Positions 22,584 through 32,217 of a stretch of 64,000 nt of DNA are shown one piece after another (within the stretch, counting starts at the first letter, position 1; each line of letters starts with the position of its first letter). The position numbers and the translations under genes are program-made. The stretch is from Cubamyces lactineus (taxonomy: Eukaryota; Basidiomycota; Agaricomycetes; Polyporales; Polyporaceae), in NCBI GenBank assembly GCA_022376465.1, contig JACDTU010000013.1, forward strand, positions 616,501 to 680,500, written 5' to 3'. The notes beneath the pieces were generated by a model. That model was not told where the DNA came from and ran no database searches. It saw nothing but the letters and a program-made list of their open reading frames with translations.

Positions 22584-24539
22584 CTAGTGCTTATGCTTGA
22601 GAGCTACCTGGGCGCCAAGTAGCGACGCAACCTCGTAACATGCGACCAGGAGGAGCTGACCTACGAGGTCTGTGAGGGCGGATTGGAATGGCAGTGCGTA
22701 CATGTCGGGATCTAGGCCCCGCTTCCATAGGAATGTCGTCGTGTACCGTGCGATTGTGAGAGAGATAGTGATCTGAGCAACGAATGAGCGATCACTCTCG
22801 AGAAAAAAAGGGGGTTGTGCTTACAGCAATGAGGAAGAACAGAACTTGGAGCACGATGAAGAGAAACGGTAGGTGAATCCAACCTAGGAAGTGAACCGCA
22901 GTGAGGAAGATAACTTCTACCGGCAAGCTCACAAGGACCAATGTGGTCATGACTAGCCGAGGACTGGGGTGCTCCTTGTTGTTGTTCAGATCCTGCACGG
23001 CTGATACGAGGGATGACGCTTTCGCTGTCGCAGCATGCAATGCTGTAGAGAGCCTCGAGACGAAAATGGCGCTCACACCACCGGGAAGACCTTCCGGGAC
23101 TGATCAACACGTGTGCGCTATTGTGGGACTGTATGACGTACCGGCGATGACCACCGCGAGAAGGGCAAATCCACTATACCGCTCGACGAAAGTATCGAGA
23201 ACGATGCCTGTGCCGCTGCTAATAGCCATCGCGACAAAAAGGGGCGACCATCCCTCCTTGAGCAGGTGCTTGACGTGTTCGTTGCGGTGAGTGACAAATG
23301 CCCAACCCACTGCGGCGGCGACCAAGATGATGACGATGATGAGCGGAATGGGCGTGTTTAGGACGTGCACTAGCAGCTCTGCGATGACGCCCAGAAGGGA
23401 CAACGTAACGAGGTCTCCCAGACATGCAGCTACTGGCGGGGCTATGTTGTCTGGAGCTGTTGTTAGCGATGTTGCAGAGATATGAAGTGAACGTAGGGCG
23501 AACCTGGATCCAAGCCAAAATGTCTGCAGACAACGACGAGTGTACACATGAATGACCCTAGAAGTACACTCGAAACGCAAGCTGCACACATAGCAGACGC
23601 GGCGACCATAACAAACCTTATGACAAGTGAGCAAATGAGCCCCAGCCCCTGTAGACTTGGATCGTACTCACTCCGCAGGTCCTGAGGGAGGCAAAGGAAT
23701 TGGCGGCTTGTGTGGCTTAGGTTTGTGGACGCCGCGAGTATACAACGCATGCAATAGATCCCTTCGGGCGTTATCAGGCGGCGCGGTGCCATCTTCCAAT
23801 CCTGCTGTCGCGGACACTATCCGGCTCATGAGGAATGCCACGCAAGCCGCTACGAATGAGACGATGGTGGCTTGCACTTGGAGCAACGAGAGGTTTCCGA
23901 GGATGATTGAGCGACGTTTAGATGGATGGTCGAGGTCTCCCATATTCGCGGCAGTACCGAGACGCGCGGAAAGATTCATTTCGAGGTTGCCCTTGAGGTT
24001 CAGGACCACAGGTATGATCATGATGAGCTCGTCGATTTGTGACATTGCTTTCCAATGCTGCCGGAGATATGAGGACCACGTAGTAGGTCATGCCAGTTGC
24101 AATACACTCACAGAGACTTGATCTAGGATCTCTCCCGTGAAAAGCAAGCCAGTAGTTGTGAGCAGAAGTGTCGGTGCAGTCTGGGAGAGGCATTCAGGTT
24201 TTCCTATATATTGAGATACTCGTGTATACTACTTACCTCGATCACGATGCGCTTCACCTGCCCAAACATATCCGTTGGGTGGCCCTCCTGCGACCGTTCG
24301 CGTCCCCGAGTACGAGAATGTGACCCCAAGAGTGCCTGGTCCCCGCCATCCTCGATGTCCGATTCGTCATCGGAGTCGTGAGAGCCGGACACGTACTGTG
24401 CAGAGCCATAGCTACTCCTACGGGCTGGAGTGACAGGAATCTCTTCTAGGCCGGTCATTTCAATGGTATCCGAGCTTGTTTCGGAGCCGTCGACGGTGTG
24501 GGCGTCGGCATCGAACAACAGGTTTTGCCTCGAGTCCAT
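22584..24539 (-). CDS. SLC41/MgtE-type divalent cation transporter
   Basis: Membrane magnesium transporter with two MgtE repeats. The start at 24539 gives a cytosolic acidic N-terminus (MDSRQNLLFDADAHTVDG, later DESDIEDGGDQALLGS). The first MgtE repeat has TAPTLLLTTTGLLFTGEILDQV, ELIMIIPVVLNLKGNLEMNLSARLGTAAN and LLQVQATIVSFVAACVAFL. The second has VMVAASAMCAACVSSVLLGSF, DNIAPPVAACLGDLVTLSLLG, FALLAVVIAGLPGGVSAIFVSRLSTALH and a last hydrophobic exon. The paired P-V-x-x-N-L-K-G-N and A-P-x-x-A-C-L-G-D motifs are the pore-lining signatures of SLC41 proteins. It ends GAQVALKHKH at 22584 and is divergent from ADA3. Confidence 0.92.
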
Positions 24540-24902
24540 TCTGCGCAAAGACTACGCACACGCGGAGGCGGCGAGAGGCAAAGGACGTTTCCGTGAGAGC
24601 GGGGCGTGGTGGTCCAAGGAACTTGAAGCGTTGTTTGCAACTTGTACCGGACAGCTTTGTGCTTCAGTACCCGTGGGAAACGCCTGCCTATTCCATCGCC
24701 CATTGTAACGGACGCCTCGGGCAGCGCTGGGCGTCTACGAACTTGGATCTGCTCGCGACAGTGCTCGTCCAGCATCCGCCTCGCTCTCCCCACCCTCCAT
24801 CGCCGCCCGCCTCAGCTGCTCGTCGCGAGCTCGGACAGCACTTGGCAGACTGGGGACTCTGCTTTTGACCACATCTGGCGGCCCGGTTGTCCGAACCACA
24901 CC
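24540..24902. promoter_or_regulatory. Divergent promoter, SLC41 transporter / ADA3
   Basis: 363 bases between two diverging start codons. No obvious core element; frames that cross it are not supported. Confidence 0.4.
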
Positions 24903-27773
24903 ATGTCGTCTTCAGTCTCACCATACGCCGCTCTCCCCGCAATCCGCTCCTCTCTCTTCCATAACCCCCCAGACACGGTCCCACCCACAGATGAACTCGA
25001 ACAGCTACATGCGGAGCTTACCGCGCTTAAGCAGAAGAGCCTTGAACGCGCTAGGAAGGCAGGAGATGACATGCGTGCCATCGAGGAATCTATGCGACGA
25101 CTCAAGGAGAAGGAGAAGAGCAAGGCGAAGGCCTTGCAGAAGGCGGAGCGGGAGCGCGGTTGTGCGTATTAACATCTCATTTAGACACGCCCCCACTGAC
25201 GAGTCCGGTATATCGAACGTATATTCCCTCTCCGAACGCACCGGACGCTGGCGCTCTCACCGAACTCTCTGTGGCATTGTCACTCGCGCTGCTGCCCAAT
25301 GCATTTACTGGCTTGCGCTCTTCGTGTCCAAACGCGCGTGTAAACATAACCTGATATGGTCTCACGGTCATCGACACTCGAACGTGGTCTCACGGATTTC
25401 TAATGGGCTCCTTACCATACTTTCCACGCATTCTTTCCTGCCCCGAACTCGCGAACTGGCCAAAAACAACGCCCTATTGTCCTCCTTGCTGTGGCTGACA
25501 TTGTCAACCGCTAATATGTCTTGACCGCATCTTGTTTCGGCTTTGTGGCGCCATCTCTGGGATGTGTCCTCGGACTCTTCATTCAAATGCTACCGGCAAT
25601 CGCGCCTGCATGCCACTACCCGTCTATTGCCTCGAACTCGGATTATGTGGTCCAATGACTTGCGTTCATTCTACTTGGCCTCCCGTCATGATCTTCGACT
25701 ATGTCTGAACTCTTGGCGCTCACTCTACCTTCCCGTTATCCCTGTTCTTCTGGTGGCTCAGATACTCCTTCTGTTAACGGAGACGAGAGCAGAGCCTCTT
25801 CTCAGCCCCAGTCTCAACCACCCAAGAACCGCTTGTCCTCTCTTCCAGCGCCCGTGCCAGGGCCTTCACCGTCGTCAATAGACTCGCGAAAGCGGTAAGC
25901 CTCAATCTCTAATTGTTGATTCTCAAGGGAAGGGAAGTCGGGTAGGCCACTCACAGCCTCGCCGCTTCCTTTAAATCTATCGATCGCCTCAGAGCTGTCC
26001 AAACAGCTCTCCAGGACAGTCAGTTGATATTTAAGATATTACGGATGTTGTTGTGGCCCAAAACCATTCAAGCATATCACTTCCATTCATGTAGCTCAGA
26101 CTCTCTGCGACTAGTACTCACGACTTTCCAGTGCTGCTGAGGAATTGAAGAAAAAGAACAAGAAAAAGCGTAAACTGGATGACTCGAGCGACTTGGAGCC
26201 AGGCAAGTCTGCACGCACACCACTCCTAACAGGTTTAGTTACAGTCGTTCTAGATCCTCCCAAGATTCGCAAAGCGTCACCTCTGCCACCCCATACTCAT
26301 CCACACCCACCAACGCAAAAGGCGTCAAAGTTCCCCTCTACATCAACCGTTTTCAACAAGGTCGGTCGCACAGACATTACGTCGTATTCTCTTTGCCGAA
26401 TTCCGCCTTTCTAGCCCTCTGGCCCCGATTTTGCCCTCCCACCTGCCGTACCGTTACTCCCACAACGGCCACCCGTTGCTCCTCGACCTGTACCTGGGCC
26501 CAGCAAGCCAACCGAAGTTACAGAGGACTTTAGTAAGAGCAAGCAGCCCAATCAGGTTCTGGTCACTACGTTCTACACCAGCATTGAACCGTGGTTACGA
26601 CCTATCAAGGAGGAGGACATTGGCTTTCTGCAGTATACAGCAGATGAGGTCGAGCCGTTCATTATGCCCAAGCTAGGACGACATTATTCGCAGCTTTGGG
26701 AGGAAGAGGATACCGCGCTCTACGGCGGACCTCTCCCAGGTACCGCAGCGACACGTGCCAATGCGCATCCGACGCCGTCGAACGTGCTCCCAAAGTGGGA
26801 ACCTTCGACACTCGCCGACGCGGACCTCCTCACGGAAGAACGGGGACACGGGCCGTTAAACGAGCGTGTCGTGAGTGCGCTGATTCCCATGCACGATGCG
26901 ACCGAATGGAAGGGTGTAAAAGCGGCGGAGGAAGCGATGGAGGGTCGGCCGGGGACGAACGGTGCGGCGGCTGCGGCTGCACGCGACAAGCTGAACGTGG
27001 CGGATTTGGAGGATCGTATGCGGAAGGTAATGCGATTTCATGGCCTCCTTGACGAAATTGTAAGTGCCTTCGCCATAAGCGCAGTCCACTCGATGCTGAT
27101 CCACCCACCTCAGCCCGACTACACAGAAGCAGTCGACGACCCCATCGCGACAGCGCTTCGTCACGCCCAACGCGAGCTGCGAACGGTTCTTGCTACGAAT
27201 AAAGCCCGCCGAATGCGGCTTGCTGCGATCGCAGAAGACCGCCTTGCGTATCAAGAGTACGTGGACGGCCGAGACGCGCTCGACAAGAACATCACGACGC
27301 TCTACTCGAAGCTGCAGAAGAAGGACGGGCCGAAGGTGAGCAAGAAGAAGAAGCAGAAGGGCGACCCACCTCCCGGTTCCGCAAATGGGATGGGCCTGAC
27401 GGGCACTGCGGCGCTCCCGCCCTGTCCTGCTGCGCTCGGCCTCAGTCCCGACGAGCACAATCAGTTGCATGTTCCCGAACAGCTCCAGGAGCTCGTGCGG
27501 ACGCGGCGACATTGGGTGGACGTCATTGGGGGCGTCTTTGAGGAGAAGGAACGCGAGCAGCCGGGGCGGATCATCGGCTTTCCGCAGGAGAGCGTGTACG
27601 CGGGCATCGAGGACGAGATCCGGGAGAACTTGGCGCGACTACCGGAAACGCGGCCTGTCGCAAGCTCTTCGCTGACCGCTGCGGCGAATGGTAGGGCGAA
27701 CGGGGTGGATGCACGGACTTCTTCTGCGTCGAAGGGCAAGGCTCGTGCAGGTGACGAGATGGAGCTTGGCTGA
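24903..27773 (+). CDS. NGG1: SAGA acetyltransferase adaptor subunit Ada3/Ngg1
   Basis: Scaffold of the Gcn5 histone-acetyltransferase module. Exon 1 (MSSSVSPYAALPAIRSSLF) ends in a coiled coil with LEQLHAELTALKQKSLERARK and a Lys-rich stretch. The middle is low-complexity and its exon borders between about 25160 and 25730 are unresolved, but SQPPKNRLSSLPAPVPGPSP splices to SAAEELKKKNKKKRKLDDS. The conserved part begins near 26570: TTFYTSIEPWLRPIKEEDIGFLQY, then WKGVKAAEEAMEGR and LEDRMRKVMRFHGLLDEI. After an intron at about 27060-27114, LRHAQRELRTVLATNKARRMRLAAIAEDRLAYQEY and ITTLYSKLQKKDG form the Ada3 C-terminal helices. The stop is at 27773. The C-terminal half is secure; the N-terminal exon structure is not. 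Confidence 0.87.
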
Positions 27774-27972
27774 GGTTTACTATGGGCTGGGTGATGCGGT
27801 ATGTCTTGCTTTCAGACTTATTTGTATTATTGCTATGCACCTTTGGATTACCCCACGTTCTAATCCCGGGACACTGTCGTTACCCATACTGCAAACACAC
27901 TCCTCTTCGCGGAACACACCGAGGCGACAAAGTGATATATTCATGAGCGTAGTAGTAGGGGTAGAACATGCA

Positions 27973-28898
27973 CTATGATGCCACCTTCAACTTCTTGGAC
28001 TTGGTAGGTGACTCGACGCCGCTTTTCTTCTTTTTCTTGGGCCGCTCACCATCCTCGCCTACCTTGTGCGCCTTTGCGGCCTGGGAAGGGACAGGTTCGT
28101 CTACGTCCATAGCGGTGTCGTCCCCGACGGGTGCTAGCGAACCTAACGGCATGAATCGATGCGTAAGGAGCTCCTTGGGGTATTTTGGTCGTGGGGGATT
28201 TTGATGAGAAACAGACGATGCTTCGGGAGAAGACTGAGGCGTAGGGAGGGTGGGACGTGCTGACACTACTAGGCGTCGGGAAATGGGTTTGGGGGCTGTT
28301 CAAGTAGCGGTAAGAGTCCAAAGAGGAGTGATAAACAAGGCTGGACGCACCTTGATAGAGCTTCCCTGCATGCTTGCTTCTAGGCAAGAGCGCAGTGACC
28401 CCTCGCAGCTCCTCACCACCAATCGTGTCCGCTTCGTCCTCGCCCAAATTCCATACATCGTACGTCGTGCTTTTACGCTCTATAGAGCCCACACGAGCTG
28501 TCTTGGATGAAGGAGCGGATATTTCGAGCTTCGCGTCTTGGAGGTGCTTAGGCTTCAGCTACAAGAGAGCACGCTATGTCAAGGTGTGTGCGATGTCCAG
28601 CGTGAAAATTAGAACGTACACCGTCAGGTACTCGCACTATCCAGAGCTCCAGATCGTCGTTATCCTTGATAGCGTCCCAGTCGAACGGCCCTTCGTCCAC
28701 CTTCATGTTCATGGCCTTATAGCCATCCGGAGGCTTGTAATCCCAGTTAGGATTGTCGCCCTCATTTTTGCCGTGCGTATCAACCGCAGAAGCCTCCTGC
28801 GCTTCCTCCGTCTTCTTCTGCTTGGTTTTTGACTTCTTCACGATCTCGCGAAGATTCTCAGGCTCAGGAGAAGACGAGGAGGAACGCGAGGAGCTCAT
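27973..28898 (-). CDS. RPA34: RNA polymerase I subunit Rpa34 (Rpa34.5)
   Basis: Subunit of the Pol I Rpa49/Rpa34 heterodimer that promotes elongation on rDNA in the nucleolus. The start at 28898 gives a Ser-rich then Lys-rich leader (KKSKTKQKKTEEA). The dimerisation domain follows: MKVDEGPFDWDAIKDNDDLELWIVRVPDG, an intron, then LKPKHLQDAKLEIS, KSTTYDVWNL and LRGVTALLPRSKHAGKLYQ, matching the beta-barrel order of the family. A third exon has ARPTLPTPQSSPEASS, KYPKELLTHRFMPLGS and a very basic Lys-rich nuclear tail (PKKKKKSGVESPTKSKKLKVAS). Two introns, both in phase. Short divergent promoter shared with MCP1. Confidence 0.86.
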
Positions 28899-29122
28899 TG
28901 GCGTAAGCGCTGAGAGTGATGGTGGTGGTACAAATTAGCACTTGCTGCTTTGGGAAGCGTTTGTTTGGCAACAGCTTCGGGACCAAACAAACGTCTCGGA
29001 ACGCCCCATAGCCGCTCGTAACTTACGCACGCACGTCTCCGGCCACGGCAACAGTACTGACCGCAGCTGTCCACAGCTCATAAAACGGCGTCAATCGGGT
29101 TTCTGGCAGTTGACTGACCACC
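28899..29122. promoter_or_regulatory. Compact bidirectional promoter with inverted repeat
   Basis: Only 224 bases separate the RPA34 and MCP1 start codons. An 11-base perfect inverted repeat sits inside: CGTTTGTTTGG at 28958-28968 and CCAAACAAACG at 28983-28993, spaced by 14 bases. Its symmetry and place suit a site acting on both genes. Confidence 0.55.
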
Positions 29123-29927
29123 ATGTCGGATGCACCTGTTGAGCCAAACAAATCCTTCCTGCGGCGGCTCACGCTGGTTACGCAGTCTGCGTTGACCCGA
29201 ATTGCTCATGGATCAGCTCCGTTCATTACCACGTTCGTTTTCATTCATCTGACCGCGCCGGTCATCGCAAATCTTGGAGGCACGTCGCTTGCTTCCCAAG
29301 TCATGGTGAGTCCAGGTGGTGACGGGCTAGTAACATGGACAGTCTCAAATTAACGATGCATGGCAGCTGCTCGGCAGAGAGTACTACCAGACGCCGTTCG
29401 GCGAGAAATACCTTGTTCTCGCTCCATTGATGGTCCACCCTCTCTCCGCTCTTCTCAAGCGTGTTCTCGCGCCCAAACCCGCGCGTCGCCTCACGAGCAT
29501 CCTCAGCGTCACGGGTTATACGGTTGCCGCCGCGGTCGCCCTCCACTACTTCACCCATAGGATTGCTCCCGCCGATCCTTCTCCTCCCATATATGCGGTC
29601 GGCCCGTCTGAACTTGACTACGAATACGTCAAGTTCGCTCTGCAAGAGTGGCCCTGGAGGAGCTGGTTGGGCTACATCGGCCTGACGGGTTGCGTCGCCT
29701 GGCACGCTGTCGAGGGCATGGCCGTCATCTGGAACACTTGGCTTCGACCGCATCTTGGGGATCTTCCCGGTACAAAGAGGTCCCGTACCCTCGGCGCCTT
29801 GGTAGCGGGCGTTCTTCCTGTGGCGACCGGGATGTTCTTCATGTGGAGGGAGCCTTTGATGGTCTTTGCGTCTCATGCCGAGAGATTCAGGGCGGCGCTC
29901 TCGCACTCACCCTTGTACTGGTATTGA
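29123..29927 (+). CDS. MCP1: Mcp1-like mitochondrial membrane protein (DUF1691)
   Basis: Mitochondrial outer-membrane protein linked in yeast to Vps13 recruitment and mitochondrial lipid supply. Exon 1 (29123 to about 29304) reads SDAPVEPNKSFLRRLTLVTQSALTRIAHG, then the hydrophobic APFITTFVFIHLTAPVIANLGG. A GTGAGT intron leads to L-L-G-R-E-Y-Y-Q-T-P-F-G-E-K-Y-L-V-L-A-P-L, a hallmark of DUF1691 proteins. Further helices follow (LTSILSVTGYTVAAAVALHYF, and SWLGYIGLTGCVAWHAVEG, with the conserved His). The protein ends HSPLYWY at 29927. Four or five membrane segments and about 245 residues match the family. Confidence 0.88.
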
Positions 29928-31953
29928 CAGTAATCTCTATACTTTCTCTGGTCATTGCTACGCATTTCGAGTGGCTTGTTGTCGTGTCCAGCATGCTCTC
30001 ACAGCAGCGCATTGTGCCAGCCGCTCTCACACTCAATACCGGTGCGTGAAGTTGCTATATACCTGCAAGCGTCATACTAAGACTACCTGGGATTGCCAAT
30101 CAGCACGACGGAAGGCATAAGACCCTGCGTGGATTACTGTGATGAGGCAGCTCCTTCGGGCATCCGGCCGAAGCTCTGAACCCGCTATTGTCCGCTCAAT
30201 TAGGACTGGAGCTGCATACCCTTGAACCCTGAGCGTGTGCACACTGCTTCCCTTCAAGGACAGCTCCGCGCTGGTACGGGCCTCGCCAAAAGCCTATCGG
30301 TCGAACCTCACCTCCGCAAGCTTCTCGACGATTTCCGTTGTCTGACGGGTGTCGGGAGCTCTTGCTCAACCCCATGCTGCCGCGACGCTCACGCGAGCCT
30401 TTGATCCCAGAGCACCTCAGGCGCCTGCTACGACGTGACCGGCTTGCGCAGCTGCGTGCAACTCCGCCCCAGCACCCGCAGGCACTCCGCCCGAACCCGA
30501 GCTCTTCACAATAGCAACGATAGGTCACCATCAGAACTCTGCGTGCGCGCATCTCTCCTCGCGTTGCGGGCTTGCTCAGACGCCTCTCCTCTACGCACAG
30601 CAGCTTCGGAGAAGATGTGTGTGCTTGTATGTCCTCCGTCAAGCTTCTCCATTTCTCACAAACGTAAAGTTCGGCCCCGATTACGTTAAGAGTCCGCAAC
30701 TCAATCGCTCTTGTGCAGCGTCTGTCCCACTGCGCGGGCTACGTTCGGCCAGCGATGGCATCTGCGCCCCGCGTCGCCTGCATTGTTGCGGAAGCAAGTC
30801 GATCAGGCCCTTGATCTGAGATCCCCTTCCTACCGATAACCACCCATATGGTCTGGACTCTGGGCCCCTCAAGGGCAGGGCCTGATGATTGCGCACTTGC
30901 TCGCCCGCAAAGCTCCAGATGGCCGCGCGGCCGCCGCTGGGCTCGTGTGTACCAGGCGGCCAGTATTTCTGGGGTCGCGCTGTTCGCAGCGTCCACTTGG
31001 CGAGCTCGCGACATTCCTCTTCAAACCTCCATTACTCAGCGAGTCTCTCGTTGAGGTCTGTAGCATTTCCCAAGCTAGCTGCGTTGACCGGCTAGTGCCT
31101 TGCACTAACCCAATGTTCGAGTATTGAACGTCTGCGCTTGCGTCTCCGTTCCGCGTCGATCGTGGGAGGCTGGTCAGTATATACGGGATCCCCTATATCG
31201 CGGGTGCAAAGATCCCACTTATCCAACACTCTTGCTCCTTCGTTCAGGTTCTATAGCCAACGTATTCTCTGGGGGAGAGCACCCCGAATCTCCGAGATCT
31301 GAGTGGCGTCATCACCACGTTAGGTAATTGCGATAGAGTCTGCTGACTGACATCAGCAAATTTTGTAAAGTACTGCCTAACGGAATGCAAGGAAATGCAA
31401 TCCCGGAATTCGTTGCATTCCTTACCTGGGAAGCGCCTGTTATGCATTGCCTGTCATAGGAGAGAGGCATGTATGACAGTTCCTCGCCGCGCGCCACCTA
31501 CCATAACCTTGCCCAACCTTCCTTTGCCTCGCAAGGCGGCGGGCTGCCTTCCCGGCCATGTAGGGTGAGGATTTCGATGTCGGGCAAAGGACTGCATGCG
31601 CCGGTGATAGTTTGGCATGCGAGGGCGTAGGGATTGCATACCGAATGCACCCCGTAGGCTGAGAACTCACTTCCATAGCCTAATACATACCAGGGCCGGT
31701 TAGTTCTATGCAAACTATTCAACATGCAGTGCATTGAATCACATCAGGCGGGACTAATGATTGAATTCTTATAGAGTATTAATACATGATATTATGCGTA
31801 CAATAAGCGAGCTATAGTGCACATAATCTGAAGCTCACCAGTATAATCAACAATAACCCACGTCCGTGATGTTGCTTACCTCTTATCAGTTTGGTCGGCA
31901 GCCGCGACAACAGGCCTCAAGCTGCGAGGTATTTTGCAGCACCACGCACTCAC

Positions 31954-32052
31954 CTTGACGGTGGGGTACCACATCAGCCCGTCCATGTCCGCCTCGCGCG
32001 CCGCGACGATCACATTGAACACCCCCACGGGGTCACCGACATACTGCTGCAC
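31954..32052 (-). pseudogene. Isolated exon-like fragment, unknown family
   Basis: A 99-base open frame flanked by a CTCTAG acceptor and an AAG|GTGAGT donor. It encodes 33 residues beginning VQQYVGDPVGVFNVIVA and continuing READMDGLMWYPTVK. It looks protein-like and GC-rich against its surroundings, but no neighbouring exon joins it with sensible sequence in a consistent phase. It may be a gene relic. Function is not recognised. Confidence 0.3.
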
Positions 32053-32108
32053 CTAGAGCCGGTCGCCACGGTTGTCGTGCTCACCAATTCGAGTCATGGT
32101 ACGCGTGT

Positions 32109-32217
32109 ATATATGCACTCACCTGTGCTTGTATGCATGCATATATGCATATATGCGCTTACCTGTGCTTATATGCGCGCATATATGCACTCACCTATTG
32201 TTGTATGCACCCACCTG
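32109..32217. repeat. Degenerate tandem repeat, (TA)TATGC/CACCTG units
   Basis: Four irregular copies of a unit ending TATGCRCYYACCT, at 32112, 32153, about 32186 and 32205, joined by alternating ATATATGC tracts. Read on the minus strand each copy contains CAGGTRAGYGCATA-like sequence, resembling a splice donor. Confidence 0.65.

Noticed and set aside
30196..30699. 167-codon minus-strand frame in the gene-poor island
   Set aside because: Composition is Arg/Ser/Cys-rich, no motif, and no credible start context or neighbours.
31382..31421. 9-base inverted repeat GGAATGCAA/TTGCATTCC considered as transposon ends
   Set aside because: Arms are only 22 bases apart, with no target duplication; at most a small hairpin.
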